In this document: positions 45,557 to 54,115 of the stretch, piece after piece
Position numbering within the stretch: position 1 is the first letter of the stretch
Layout of the letters: every line of letters begins with the position of its first letter
NCBI GenBank assembly: GCA_000808095.1
Contig: CP009910.1
Span: 434,001-498,000 of the forward strand
Source: Borreliella chilensis
Lineage (GTDB): Bacteria > Spirochaetota > Spirochaetia > Borreliales > Borreliaceae
DNA length: 64,000 nt
Direction: 5' to 3'
Translations under genes and position numbers: made by a program
Notes under the pieces: generated by a model
The model's input: the letters and a program-made list of their open reading frames with translations, nothing else
Databases searched by the model: none
Told to the model about the DNA's origin: nothing

Positions 45557-45643
45557 GGAGAGGTGGCAGAGTGGTTTAATGCTACGGTCTTGAAAACCGT
45601 TGTAGGTGTAAGCCTACCGTGAGTTCGAATCTCACCCTCTCCG
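45557..45643 (+). tRNA. tRNA-Ser (UGA)
   Basis: An 87-base class II tRNA. Acceptor GGAGAGG/CCTCTCC, anticodon TGA in CTTGAAA, variable arm GTAGG/CCTAC, T-loop TTCGAAT. No CCA encoded. Confidence 0.96.
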
Positions 45644-45674
45644 TAATTATTACTTTTGATTTTAAGCATTAAAA

Positions 45675-46382
45675 TCAAAAGTATGGGTTTTTATTGTGTT
45701 GATGCCCATTTTCTGTATTTTCATGTATAGGGAATTGAAATTCAATTTTATCACATTTGGTACAATCAATTAAGAATGGATCATAAAAAATTATAATTTG
45801 GTTATTTTTAAAGTAATATTTGTATCTTGGAAAGATTGTTGTAAATTTTTTTTCCAATTCGCTTGAACTGTCTCTGTTTTTAATGTAAAAAGCTTTAATC
45901 TTGGTCTTTACTTGTTCTTTTAATACGATTATTAGAGAGTCTAACTGATCTTTTGATATTATTTCTGAAATTTCTGTTTTTTTGTTTCCCTTTAAATTTA
46001 ATGGGTAATATTTTAAAAGGGTGTTTGATTCATTTTCTTTGAAAGATTCTTTATATAAAATAGATGTAATACCAATGTTTTCATTTTTAAATATTGTAAA
46101 ACTGGAGAAATAAAAATATTCATTTTGTGAATTTTCAGTTTTTGATTTTTTATTTATTGTATCTTTTTTCCATTTTTGTATAAGATTTTCAAATTCAAAG
46201 CTTACGTTTTCCATAAAAGGTATTTTTGCATCTATGTGGAGAATATTGTTATTTTTTAATATTTTTTTTTCTTTAATGTTTTTAGTGTTAATTATGAATT
46301 CAGAATTAACTTCATTTGAGACTGATTTAACGCATGATAAAATTAATGATATTAGAAGAAAAATGATTGCTTTAGTTTTCAC
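45675..46382 (-). CDS. Lipoprotein with a DUF3298-like C-terminus
   Basis: A 235-residue putative lipoprotein: signal MKTKAIIFLLISLILSC with lipid Cys17, then a polar region. The C-terminal FPRYKYYFKNNQIIIFYDPFLI near 189-210 has the aromatic pattern of the DUF3298/RsiV-type domain, found in some anti-sigma and cell-wall-linked proteins. The mature protein would be membrane anchored in the periplasm or on the surface. Convergent with tRNA-Ser genes and divergent from the tRNA-Arg cluster. Confidence 0.7.
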   Translation of the reverse strand: MKTKAIIFLLISLILSCVKSVSNEVNSEFIINTKNIKEKKILKNNNILHIDAKIPFMENVSFEFENLIQKWKKDTINKKSKTENSQNEYFYFSSFTIFKNENIGITSILYKESFKENESNTLLKYYPLNLKGNKKTEISEIISKDQLDSLIIVLKEQVKTKIKAFYIKNRDSSSELEKKFTTIFPRYKYYFKNNQIIIFYDPFLIDCTKCDKIEFQFPIHENTENGHQHNKNPYF

Positions 46383-46419
46383 AGCTTCTCCATTTTCTGT
46401 ATAATGTTTTTATTATTCC

Positions 46420-46473
46420 CAATTAATTTTTATTGTAATAAATAGTAATTTTTATTACAATAAAAATTAATTG
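46420..46473. repeat. Perfect 22-bp inverted repeat before tRNA-Arg
   Basis: Positions 46421-46442 and 46451-46472 are perfect complements (22 bp) around 8 bases (TAGTAATT). Almost only A and T. It ends 4 bases before tRNA-Arg and lies between divergent genes. Confidence 0.85.
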
Positions 46474-46476
46474 TTT

Positions 46477-46550
46477 GTGTCCATAGCTCAGTTGGATAGA
46501 GCGTTAGATTGCGATTCTTAAGGTCGGAGGTTCAAGTCCTCTTGGACACG
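46477..46550 (+). tRNA. tRNA-Arg (GCG)
   Basis: A 74-base tRNA. Acceptor GTGTCCA/TGGACAC with G discriminator, D-arm GCTC/GAGC, anticodon loop TTGCGAT with anticodon GCG, and T-loop TTCAAGT. The anticodon stem TTAGA/TCTTA has a T-T mismatch at the second pair. No CCA encoded. Most bacteria use ACG (inosine) for CGN codons, so GCG is unusual. Confidence 0.9.
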
Positions 46551-46568
46551 AAAAAGGTTTGTTAGTTT

Positions 46569-46655
46569 GGAGAGATGGCCGAGTGGCTTAAGGCGCGCGC
46601 TTGGAAAGCGTGTATACAGTAAAATGTATCATGGGTTCGAATCCCATTCTCTCCG
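46569..46655 (+). tRNA. tRNA-Ser (GGA)
   Basis: An 87-base class II tRNA. Acceptor GGAGAGA/TCTCTCC, anticodon stem GCGCT/AGCGT (last pair wobble) with GGA in TTGGAAA, long variable arm ATACA..TGTAT, T-loop TTCGAAT. It ends 3 bases before the SRP RNA. Confidence 0.96.
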
Positions 46656-46658
46656 ATT

Positions 46659-46751
46659 CCTAGGACCCGTACTATCAAGTGTTGCTAAACCCCGTCAGGA
46701 CTGGAAAGTAGCAGCGGTAGGTGATTTATTGATGAGTACGCAAGTCTTAGG
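46659..46751 (+). ncRNA. ffs: Small signal recognition particle RNA (4.5S)
   Basis: About 93 bases. The domain IV core GTCAGGACTGGAAAGTAGCAG (46694-46714) carries the conserved GGAA tetraloop (CTGGAAAG) and the AGCAG side. The ends CCTAGGAC and GTCTTAGG pair, followed inward by GTACT/GAGTAC and ATCAA/TTGAT. It binds Ffh and targets membrane proteins. It lies directly after tRNA-Ser and so is likely released by tRNA processing. Confidence 0.92.
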
Positions 46752-46984
46752 TTTAATTTTGAATAAAAATTCAATGCTTTGTTTTATGCTAAGATATTGA
46801 TTTGTTTTTTTTAAACTTTTAACTTTATATATTCTATTGGAAAGCTTTTCTTTGGTAGATATTTTTATGCTTTATAAAATTCTTTGGTAATTATTTTAAA
46901 ATAAGAGTTCTGAGGTATAAATATATGTTATATGGCAAGTATTTATATTATTTTGCTTATTAAAGCATTGGGAGGAAAAAAATA

Positions 46985-48667
46985 ATGGCATCTTCAAGAG
47001 GTACTGCTCTTAAGAAACGCCCCAGAGATTTCAGCTCTCTTGAAGGGCAAGATTTTATTGTTGAAACTTTAAAGCATTCTATAGAGAAGAATAAAATAGC
47101 AAATGCGTATATTTTTTCAGGACCAAGAGGTGTCGGTAAGACTTCATCAGCTAGAGCTTTTGCCAGGTGTTTAAATTGTAAGAATGGCCCGACAGTTATG
47201 CCTTGTGGAGAGTGTAGCAATTGCAAATCTATTGAGAATGATAGCAGTCTTGATGTTATTGAAATTGATGGCGCTTCAAATACCTCGGTTCAGGATATTA
47301 GACAAATTAAAGAAGAGATAATGTTTCCTCCTGCAATTTCCAAATATAGAATATATATTATTGATGAAGTTCATATGCTTTCTAATTCAGCTTTTAATGC
47401 CCTTTTAAAGACAGTTGAAGAGCCTCCAAGTTATATTGTTTTTATTTTTGCTACTACAGAGTCACACAAGCTTCCAGAGACAATAAAAAGTAGATGCCAG
47501 CATTTTAGTTTTAAGCTTTTATCTTTAGAAAAGATTTATAATATGCTTAAGAAGGTTTGTTTTGAAGATCATATTAAGTATGAAGATGAAGCTTTAAAGT
47601 GGATTGCGTATAAAAGTAGTGGTAGTGTAAGAGATGCTTATACTCTTTTTGACCAGGTAGTGTCTTTCACTAATTCTAATATTAAGTTGGATCAAATAAG
47701 ATCTAAAATGGGCTTAACCAATGATGAATTTTTGGAAAAGTTGTCAATTAGTATTCTTAATGAAGATGTAAAAGATCTAATTTGTATTCTTGATTCTATT
47801 TTTTTGGCTGGAGTGTCTTATGAGCAATTTTTACTAGATTCAATCGAATTTTTTAGAGAAGCTTTGTTTTTAAAAATAGGTATTAAAAATTTTGATTTTA
47901 TTGGAATTAAATCTGAGGAATTGAAAAAGAAATTAATTGAGTTTGATTTAAATTATCTTGAGAGAATTATTGTTGTTTTGCTTGAAACTTACAGAGATCT
48001 GCAATTTTCAGTTAATCCAAGATATGAGCTTGAAATTAATTTTATTAAAATTTTAAGGCTTAAAAACTATATTCCAAATCATATTTTAATAAAACAAATT
48101 CAAAATCTTGAGGATAATTTGTTAGAGAGTATGAATTTAGATTCAAGCAATTTTGATTGTTTGACAAATAAGAAGAGCAGAGATGATTTAGCTTTTATTC
48201 CTGTAAAGTCCAGCTTAGAATCTGAATTTTCTGAAATCAAATCTTTAGAAGAAGAAGAGACTACTTGTGATGAAAATTTGTCAACAAAAATTAATAACAA
48301 TCTTTCAGAGATCAATGGCATTGATGAGATCGATGAGATTTTTATTGAGGATGATGATTCAAGCAAAGCAAATGATTTTATCAGTATAAGAGATAAATTT
48401 ATCTATATTGTTTCAAGGTATATTCAAACTTTGGTTCATTCAGGAGAAGTTATTATTGATGGCAATGTGCTTTATTATAAAGTATTTAGTGAATTCGAAT
48501 ATAATGAGCTTCAAAATTATAAAGTTGAAATAAGGTCTGAATTTTATAAAGAATTTCCCAATTTAAGTATTGTGTTTCAGAAAAATTTTAAAAGCCTTGA
48601 AAGAGATTTTGAAAAATTAGAAGCTGTAAAAAATATTTTTGGAGCAAGTGAAGTTCTGGAGGGATAG
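46985..48667 (+). CDS. dnaX: DNA polymerase III tau subunit
   Basis: A 560-residue AAA+ clamp-loader subunit. The Walker A SGPRGVGKTSSARAFA is near 45-60, the zinc-binding Cys set CLNCKNGPTVMPCGECSNC is near 63-81, Walker B IIDEVHMLS near 123-131, and the SRC motif SRCQHFSF near 168-175. The C-terminal part from about 370 is acidic and unlike that of E. coli. I see no A AAA AAG heptamer, so a shorter gamma form by frameshift is not indicated. GGGAGG precedes the ATG. ebfC follows 4 bases later. Confidence 0.95.
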   Translation: MASSRGTALKKRPRDFSSLEGQDFIVETLKHSIEKNKIANAYIFSGPRGVGKTSSARAFARCLNCKNGPTVMPCGECSNCKSIENDSSLDVIEIDGASNTSVQDIRQIKEEIMFPPAISKYRIYIIDEVHMLSNSAFNALLKTVEEPPSYIVFIFATTESHKLPETIKSRCQHFSFKLLSLEKIYNMLKKVCFEDHIKYEDEALKWIAYKSSGSVRDAYTLFDQVVSFTNSNIKLDQIRSKMGLTNDEFLEKLSISILNEDVKDLICILDSIFLAGVSYEQFLLDSIEFFREALFLKIGIKNFDFIGIKSEELKKKLIEFDLNYLERIIVVLLETYRDLQFSVNPRYELEINFIKILRLKNYIPNHILIKQIQNLEDNLLESMNLDSSNFDCLTNKKSRDDLAFIPVKSSLESEFSEIKSLEEEETTCDENLSTKINNNLSEINGIDEIDEIFIEDDDSSKANDFISIRDKFIYIVSRYIQTLVHSGEVIIDGNVLYYKVFSEFEYNELQNYKVEIRSEFYKEFPNLSIVFQKNFKSLERDFEKLEAVKNIFGASEVLEG

Positions 48668-48671
48668 GAAT

Positions 48672-48971
48672 ATGGCAGTAAATCCGTTGGATTTTTTGAA
48701 AAACATGTCTAGTTTTAAGAGCAATATTGATAATATTAAAAAGGAAATGTCTAAAATTACGGTATGTGGTAGAGCAGGCAGTGATATTGTTACTATTGAG
48801 ATGGATGGTGAATTTAATGTTAAAAAAGTTTCAATTAACAAGGAATTTTTTGATGATTTAGACAATGATGCTTTTGAACAAATGATTAAATCCGCTTTAA
48901 ATGATGCTGTTTCTAAGGTTAAAGAAGAGATAAAGTTGAAAACCATGGGAGTTCTTCCTTTTGGAATTTAG
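48672..48971 (+). CDS. ebfC: YbaB/EbfC-family nucleoid-associated DNA-binding protein
   Basis: A 99-residue dimeric DNA-binding protein. PLDFLKNMSSFKSNIDNIKKEM (5-26), the strand GSDIVTIEMDGEFNVKKVSINKEF and the helix FEQMIKSALNDAVSKVKEEI match YbaB. In B. burgdorferi EbfC binds GTnAC-type sites upstream of erp genes and affects many others. The ATG at 48672 is chosen after AGGGATAGG; a longer TTG frame runs into dnaX and lacks support. Cotranscribed with dnaX. Confidence 0.93.
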   Translation: MAVNPLDFLKNMSSFKSNIDNIKKEMSKITVCGRAGSDIVTIEMDGEFNVKKVSINKEFFDDLDNDAFEQMIKSALNDAVSKVKEEIKLKTMGVLPFGI

Positions 48972-49142
48972 TTGTTAATTTTGTAAAAGCTATATTTTAA
49001 TTTTTAATAGAATGTTAAAAGTTTTACAACTTTATAGTATTTCGTTTAAGCGTAATTAATCAGATATAATTTTGGTGTTAAGTAGATATTTTAATTTATT
49101 TAATTATTTTTTAATGCATGCCCTAAATCTTAGGAGGATTTT

Positions 49143-49652
49143 ATGTCAATATTATTGCAAAAAACTTTGTGTATTATTAAGCCAGATGGAGTTAGGAGAG
49201 GTTTGATTGGTGATGTAGTTGCTAGATTTGAAAGGGTAGGTTTAAAAATGGTGGCTGCTAAAATGATTATTGTTGATGAAAGCTTAGCCAAAAAACATTA
49301 TTTATATAATGATATTGTCTTTAGGCATAATGAGGCGGTTTGGAAATCTTTAATTGAGTTTATTTCAAACTCTCCTGTTTTTGCATTTGTTGTTGAAGGA
49401 GTTGAAAGCATTGAGGTTGTTAGAAAGCTTTGTGGTGCTACTGAACCAAAATTAGCTATTCCTGGAACGATACGAGGAGATTTCTCCCATCATAGTTTTA
49501 GATATTCAAATGAAAAAGGTTTTTCAATATATAATGTGATTCATGCATCTGCAAATGAGGAGGATGCAACTCGTGAAATACCGATTTGGTTTAAAGATAA
49601 TGAAATTATAAACTACAAAAGGGATGATGAATGTGAGCATTATTATGGTTGA
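49143..49652 (+). CDS. ndk: Nucleoside diphosphate kinase
   Basis: A 169-residue kinase that balances NTPs. TLCIIKPDGVRRGLIG (8-23), RHNEAVWKSLIEFI near 61-74, and the active-site His134 in NVIHASANEEDATREI near 131-146, where the usual is NxIHGSDS. It is longer than the common 140-150 residues, with insertions around 50-65 and a C-terminal tail YKRDDECEHYYG. AGGAGG precedes the ATG by 6 bases. Single-gene unit. Confidence 0.93.
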   Translation: MSILLQKTLCIIKPDGVRRGLIGDVVARFERVGLKMVAAKMIIVDESLAKKHYLYNDIVFRHNEAVWKSLIEFISNSPVFAFVVEGVESIEVVRKLCGATEPKLAIPGTIRGDFSHHSFRYSNEKGFSIYNVIHASANEEDATREIPIWFKDNEIINYKRDDECEHYYG

Positions 49653-49932
49653 TTTTTATAATCTATTTCTTTAAAGGGATAAATTTTTTACTAATCTAAT
49701 ACTAATCTAAAATAAAGTAATTTTTGTATTTTTGTTTTAATTTTTTCATTTTTAATTTTATTTTTATACATAAAACTGCTCTTTAAAGTTATGTTTTTAT
49801 CTTGCTTTTATTTCATGCAGTATAATTTATTATGTAAATAAATTTTAGTTGGTAAAGTTTTTAATATTATGTTGTTATGTTTGACAGATTGTCAATTGAA
49901 ATAGAAAATTTTTAGTCATGTGAAGAATATTT

Positions 49933-50460
49933 ATGAAAATATTTAGACTTTATTTGTTATTTTTGTTTTTTGCCTGTGCTTTCGATTATGATGAATATTC
50001 GACTAGATCTGATGAGGCAAAAAAGTTTCCTTCAATACAAATATTAGGAATCAAGTATTATGATGTTGTATACAATAAAGAGCAAACTGTTTTAAAGGCT
50101 TTAAGTTTTAGTTATTTTAATGACTATAAAATTTATAAAGCTGAGAACGGAAGGTTTTTATATTATTCATTAGATAATGAAATTTCTGGAAAGTTTAATA
50201 ATTTGGAAGGCTCGTATACTACAAAGGATTTGGATATGAGAGATTCTGTAGAGTTTAAGATAGAGGATAAAAATAATTATTACTTACTTAATGCTCATAG
50301 GCTTTTATGGAAGAATAAAGACAAGAAATTGCAATCTCCTCCAAATGAGCTAGTATTAATTAGATTTAATAATAGCAAAATAAAAGGAAAAGGATTTTCT
50401 TATTTTTTAAAGAGCAATGTTTTTTATTTTGATTCTGGGGTTGAAGGAATCATGAATTGA
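49933..50460 (+). CDS. lptC: LptC-like transport protein
   Basis: A 175-residue protein with a short N-terminal membrane segment or lipoprotein signal (KIFRLYLLFLFFACAFDYD, 2-20; Cys15). The rest is beta-rich with repeating VEFKIEDKNNYYLLNAHRLLWKNKDKKL, as in the LptC fold. Identification rests mainly on position: lptA overlaps its stop by 4 bases and lptB follows. In LPS-free Borrelia this bridge may carry other lipids. Confidence is moderate for the name. Confidence 0.68.
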   Translation: MKIFRLYLLFLFFACAFDYDEYSTRSDEAKKFPSIQILGIKYYDVVYNKEQTVLKALSFSYFNDYKIYKAENGRFLYYSLDNEISGKFNNLEGSYTTKDLDMRDSVEFKIEDKNNYYLLNAHRLLWKNKDKKLQSPPNELVLIRFNNSKIKGKGFSYFLKSNVFYFDSGVEGIMN

Positions 50461-51152
50461 GAGGTTTGATTTTAATATGGATTTTTATTATTGTTGTTAA
50501 CAATGTTCAAGCAGCACAAAAAGAATCTGAGCTTAAATTTGAAAGGCTTAAGGAAAATAAAGAGAAAAACACTAATTTTACCTTTAAATCAGATTTTGCA
50601 CAAGGGATAGTTTCTTCTTTTTATAAAAAAATTATTTTAAAAGGAAATTCAGAAGTTGTTTCACTAGATTTTAAACTTAGAGCAGATGAAATTGAAATTT
50701 ATGGAGAGAATAGCTCTTATCTTGAAGCTCGAGGTAATGTTTTTTATGAAGATTATAAGAATAAGATGAATGTTAAGTCTCAATTTTTGTTTTTTAATAG
50801 GAAGTTGGACAATTTTTATCTTCAAAAAGGGGTTGAGCTTGAAGATTTGGAAAACAACATGGTTATTAAGGCAGAAAGAGTTGAGGGCAGCAACAAAGCT
50901 AATGTTTATATTATGCAATACTCTGTTAAAATATATAAGGACGATACTTTTGCAAGGGCTGAGAATGGGACTTATAATAAAGAGGAAAAAGAAATGATTC
51001 TTGAAGGTGTTCCAGTAATTTATCAGAAGGACAATTATTATTCTGCTTCAAGAATAATTTTTAATACACAAACTAATAGGTATAAACTTGAGGGGAGTGT
51101 TGAAGGAGAATTTACTCAAGTTGAGAATGATGTTTCTGAAGAAAAAAAATAA
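50457..51152 (+). CDS. lptA: LptA/OstA-family periplasmic transport protein
   Basis: A 231-residue protein with a signal peptide (MRGLILIWIFIIVVNNVQAA) and a beta-jellyroll built from repeats such as LRADEIEIYGENSSYLEARGNVFYEDYKNKMNVKS and MVIKAERVEGS, the OstA pattern. The start is TTG overlapping the lptC TGA (TTGA). Its last bases overlap the lptB start by about 26. Lipid bridge across the periplasm. Confidence 0.82.
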   Translation: MRGLILIWIFIIVVNNVQAAQKESELKFERLKENKEKNTNFTFKSDFAQGIVSSFYKKIILKGNSEVVSLDFKLRADEIEIYGENSSYLEARGNVFYEDYKNKMNVKSQFLFFNRKLDNFYLQKGVELEDLENNMVIKAERVEGSNKANVYIMQYSVKIYKDDTFARAENGTYNKEEKEMILEGVPVIYQKDNYYSASRIIFNTQTNRYKLEGSVEGEFTQVENDVSEEKK

Positions 51153-51921
51153 AATAAAAGAGATTAAGGAAAGTCTTAACTTTAATTCTTTAAGTAATGT
51201 TGTTTTAAAAGCTGATAACATTGTTAAAAAGTATGGTGAAAAGTTTGCTGTTAATGGCATTACGATTAACATTCATAAAGGTGAGGTTGTGGGGCTTCTT
51301 GGTCCAAATGGAGCTGGCAAGACAACAACATTTTATACTATTGTAGGTTTTATTAGGCCTAATGCAGGCAAAGTTTTAATAAATGGTTATAATGTTTCAT
51401 TTCTTAATATGTATGAGCGGGCAAGAATAGGGATTGTATACCTTCCTCAAGATGCTTCAATTTTTAGAGAACTTACAGTTGAAGAGAATATTATGGTCGC
51501 TTTAGAAAGAAGAGAAGATTTATCTCAAGCTGAACGTAAGTTAGAGCTTGTGAATTTACTTAAAGAATTTGAGATAAAAAGAATACAAAATCAAAAAGCT
51601 TATACTCTTTCTGGTGGAGAGAGAAGGCGAGCAGAGATAGCAAGAGCTTTGGCTGTAAATCCTTATTTTTTGCTCTTAGATGAACCTTTTGCAGGTATTG
51701 ATCCTATTGCCATTGGAGATATAAAAAATATAATAAAAATTTTAAAAGATAAAAACATTGGAGTTCTTATTACTGATCATAATGTAAGAGATGCTTTTGA
51801 TATAATTGATAGAGCTTATATTGTTTATCAGGGTCAAGTGCTTGATGAAGGTGATGTTGATTATATAGTAAGTAGTGAGAAAGCTAAAAAGCTTTATTTG
51901 GGAGAAGAGTTTAGATTATGA
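51127..51921 (+). CDS. lptB: LPS-export ABC transporter ATPase LptB
   Basis: A 264-residue ABC ATPase. Walker A GPNGAGKTTTFYTI near 61-74, Q-loop LPQDASIF near 106-113, LptB-type SGGERRRAEIARALAVNP near 161-178, Walker B FLLLDEPFAGIDPIA near 180-194, and His switch LITDHNVRD near 213-221. The start is placed at the first of two ATGs that lie near the lptA 3' end; it carries a Lys-rich 20-residue N-terminal extension. Overlaps the next gene by 4 bases. Confidence 0.9.
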   Translation: MMFLKKKNKIKEIKESLNFNSLSNVVLKADNIVKKYGEKFAVNGITINIHKGEVVGLLGPNGAGKTTTFYTIVGFIRPNAGKVLINGYNVSFLNMYERARIGIVYLPQDASIFRELTVEENIMVALERREDLSQAERKLELVNLLKEFEIKRIQNQKAYTLSGGERRRAEIARALAVNPYFLLLDEPFAGIDPIAIGDIKNIIKILKDKNIGVLITDHNVRDAFDIIDRAYIVYQGQVLDEGDVDYIVSSEKAKKLYLGEEFRL

Positions 51922-52607
51922 AAACAATAGATCATAAACTTTATTATGAATTTAGGATAGCCGATGATGTTAAAATGATTTATACTAAAAAACCTTTTAA
52001 TCTAAATTTAAGAGAACTTAGCAATGATAATTTAAATTTTGTTCCTAAATCGAAAAAGATAAAGTATTTAAAGCAATTGCATACAGATGTTATTTACGAA
52101 GTTGAAGATGATTTTATAAATTTTCAAGAAGGAGATGGTCTTATCTCCAAGTCTTTAAATGTTGCTCTTGTTGCTTACTTTGCAGATTGTCTTCCAGTAT
52201 ATTTTTATGATTCAGTAAAAAAATTTATAGGGCTTGTTCACAGTGGATATAAAGGAAGCTTTAATTTGATTATTTTAAAAATGTTGTTTATGTTTGAAAA
52301 AATGGGATCATCTTTTAAAGATTTGAAAATTGTTTTTGGACCTTATAATCGATCTTGTTGTTATGAAGTTTCTGAATTCTTTTTAAAAGAAGCAAGTAAT
52401 AAATTTAGTAAAGATTTATTAAACTCTTCTTTTATTGCAAGAGATAGTAAAATATATTTTGATAATGCTAGTTTTAATTTAAATTTGCTTTCTAGTTTTA
52501 ATTTAAATATTTATAATTCAAAGCTTTGTACGTATTGTTTGGAAAGTCTTTATTCTTATAGAAGATTAAGAGGAAGTCAAAGTTATGCTTTGATTTGGAG
52601 AATTTAA
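51918..52607 (+). CDS. Laccase-domain protein (YfiH/PgeF-like)
   Basis: A 229-residue protein of the YfiH family, including PgeF (removes misplaced L-Ser from peptidoglycan precursors) and purine nucleosidase-like enzymes. Seen: LKQLHTDVIYEV (51-62), ALVAYFADCLPVYFYD near 84-99, GLVHSGYKGSF near 104-114 and FGPYNRSCCYEVSEFF near 141-156, giving the two His and one Cys zinc ligands. It overlaps lptB by 4 bases. Function in peptidoglycan repair is plausible but unproven. Confidence 0.82.
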   Translation: MKTIDHKLYYEFRIADDVKMIYTKKPFNLNLRELSNDNLNFVPKSKKIKYLKQLHTDVIYEVEDDFINFQEGDGLISKSLNVALVAYFADCLPVYFYDSVKKFIGLVHSGYKGSFNLIILKMLFMFEKMGSSFKDLKIVFGPYNRSCCYEVSEFFLKEASNKFSKDLLNSSFIARDSKIYFDNASFNLNLLSSFNLNIYNSKLCTYCLESLYSYRRLRGSQSYALIWRI

Positions 52608-52608
52608 T

Positions 52609-53355
52609 TTGAATGTAAAAGATTTGTCTTTTAAGCTTGATTCAATTTTTGATATAAAGAAGTATGAACATGTTGATAAAAATTTAAATGGCCTTCAAGT
52701 GGGGAATCTTGATTCCAAGGTTAATAAGATTGTTCTTGCAGTTGATGCTAGCTATTCAACTTTAAAAGAAGCAAAAGGAAGCGATTTTTTAATTACCCAT
52801 CATGGTATTTTTTGGTCTAAAAAAGAGCGAATTGTTTCTAGCATGTATGATAAAGTGAGACTTTTGATTGAAAACAATTTAGCCCTTTATTCGGTGCACT
52901 TACCTATGGATGCTCATTCTATATATTCTCACAGTAAAGTATTCTCAGATTTTTTAGAATTAAAAAATCCTATTGCTTTTGCAAATTATGGGGGGTTTAA
53001 TCTAGGAATAATTGCTGATTCTATTTTTAGCTTTTCTGAAATTTTAGAAAAAATCGAAGGGGAAAATAAGCATGTTCTTTTTTCAAAAAAGTTTAAAGAA
53101 TCGGTAAGTAAAGTTGCTATTGTTAGTGGTTCTGGGTACTCTTTTTTTGAAGAGGCTTTATACTATGAGATAGATTTGTTTATAACTGGCGACACTTCTC
53201 ATCAGATATATTCTTTAGCAGAAGAAAATGGCGTAGGTTTGATTTTTGCAGGGCATTATTTTACTGAAACTTTTGGTTTAAAAAGATTGATGAAAGATTT
53301 GAAAAGTCAAGGAGATTTGGAGATTAAATTTATTTGTAAGGATACTAATTTATGA
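52609..53355 (+). CDS. Nif3-like dinuclear metal protein
   Basis: A 248-residue member of the NIF3/YbgI (GTP cyclohydrolase I type 2) family. Seen: HVDKNLNGLQVGNLDSKV (21-38), FLITHHGIFWSKKERIVSSMYDK near 61-83 (metal His-His), LYSVHLPMDAH near 93-103, YEIDLFITGDTSHQIYSLAEENGVGLIFAGHYFTETFG near 184-221. Starts with TTG one base after the stop of the upstream gene. Activity unknown in all members. Confidence 0.85.
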   Translation: MNVKDLSFKLDSIFDIKKYEHVDKNLNGLQVGNLDSKVNKIVLAVDASYSTLKEAKGSDFLITHHGIFWSKKERIVSSMYDKVRLLIENNLALYSVHLPMDAHSIYSHSKVFSDFLELKNPIAFANYGGFNLGIIADSIFSFSEILEKIEGENKHVLFSKKFKESVSKVAIVSGSGYSFFEEALYYEIDLFITGDTSHQIYSLAEENGVGLIFAGHYFTETFGLKRLMKDLKSQGDLEIKFICKDTNL

Positions 53356-53365
53356 GGATTTTTAT

Positions 53366-53872
53366 ATGAATGCTAAATCTAAACAATATTTCAATATTTT
53401 TTTATTTATTATTAGTTTAATTTTTTTTGATCAACTTTCTAAATATTTGGTTGTGAAGTATGTCAAATTAGGTTCAATATATTTTTCCTTTTTTGATAAT
53501 TTTTTTAGAATAATACATGTAAGAAACACAGGTATTTTGTTTTCTATGGGTTCTAATATTCATTATAGTTTGAAAAAGATCTTTTTTCTTGTAATTCCTA
53601 TTTTTATTTTAATGTTTGTTTTTTTTATTGCTCTTAAAGAGAAAAATTGTATTGCTAAGATTTCACTTTTGTTAGTTTTTTCAGGAGGAGTAGGAAATAT
53701 TGTTGATAGATTGTTTAGACCTTCTGGGGTTGTAGATTTTTTAGATTTCAAATTTTATGGAATTTTTGGGCTTGATAGATGGCCTACTTTTAATTTTGCA
53801 GATAGCTATGTTGTTGTAGGAATGGCTTTGTTTTTGATTTATGATTTTTTTATAAAAAGAAAAAGCACTTAA
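53366..53872 (+). CDS. lspA: Lipoprotein signal peptidase LspA
   Basis: A 168-residue inner-membrane aspartyl protease that cuts prolipoproteins before the lipidated Cys, essential in lipoprotein-rich Borrelia. Four hydrophobic segments, and the motifs FFDQLSKYLVVKY (20-32), RNTGILFS near 53-60, GGVGNIVDRL near 110-119 and VVDFLDFK plus FNFADSYVVVG near 123-154, with both catalytic Asp. The ATG is 10 bases after the Nif3-like stop. Confidence 0.96.
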   Translation: MNAKSKQYFNIFLFIISLIFFDQLSKYLVVKYVKLGSIYFSFFDNFFRIIHVRNTGILFSMGSNIHYSLKKIFFLVIPIFILMFVFFIALKEKNCIAKISLLLVFSGGVGNIVDRLFRPSGVVDFLDFKFYGIFGLDRWPTFNFADSYVVVGMALFLIYDFFIKRKST

Positions 53873-53875
53873 TAT

Positions 53876-54103
53876 ATGAAGATTTTAGCTTTTATTTTAT
53901 GTGTGCTAATAAACTTATCTTTAATGCTTTTAGTTTTCTTTTTTGAGTTTCTTTTAGTTGTTAAATTTAGTATTATTACAAAGCCTTATTTGCAATTTAT
54001 ATTGATTTTCATGATGATTGTTGTTGCTATTTTGGTGGGATATTTTGTGTCAATTTTTATTGCAAGAAGTTTGCTTGTTAAGTTGTTTGATCTAGATCAA
54101 TAG
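53876..54103 (+). CDS. Small membrane protein of unknown function
   Basis: A 75-residue protein made mostly of two hydrophobic segments (about 4-32 and 40-64), with short polar ends and FDLDQ at the C-terminus. I do not recognise the family. It begins 3 bases after the lspA stop and ends 12 bases before the YmdB-like gene, so it belongs to the same operon. Confidence 0.6.
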   Translation: MKILAFILCVLINLSLMLLVFFFEFLLVVKFSIITKPYLQFILIFMMIVVAILVGYFVSIFIARSLLVKLFDLDQ

Positions 54104-54115
54104 AAAAAGAGGCTT

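Noticed and set aside
46567..46800. 77-residue open frame
   Set aside because: Reads through tRNA-Ser(GGA) and the SRP RNA; the sequence is explained by those RNAs.
49720..49770. Repeat ACTAATCTAA twice in the ndk-lptC gap, and a TTGACA at 49881
   Set aside because: A short repeat without other structure, and no good -10 at the right spacing, so no promoter call.
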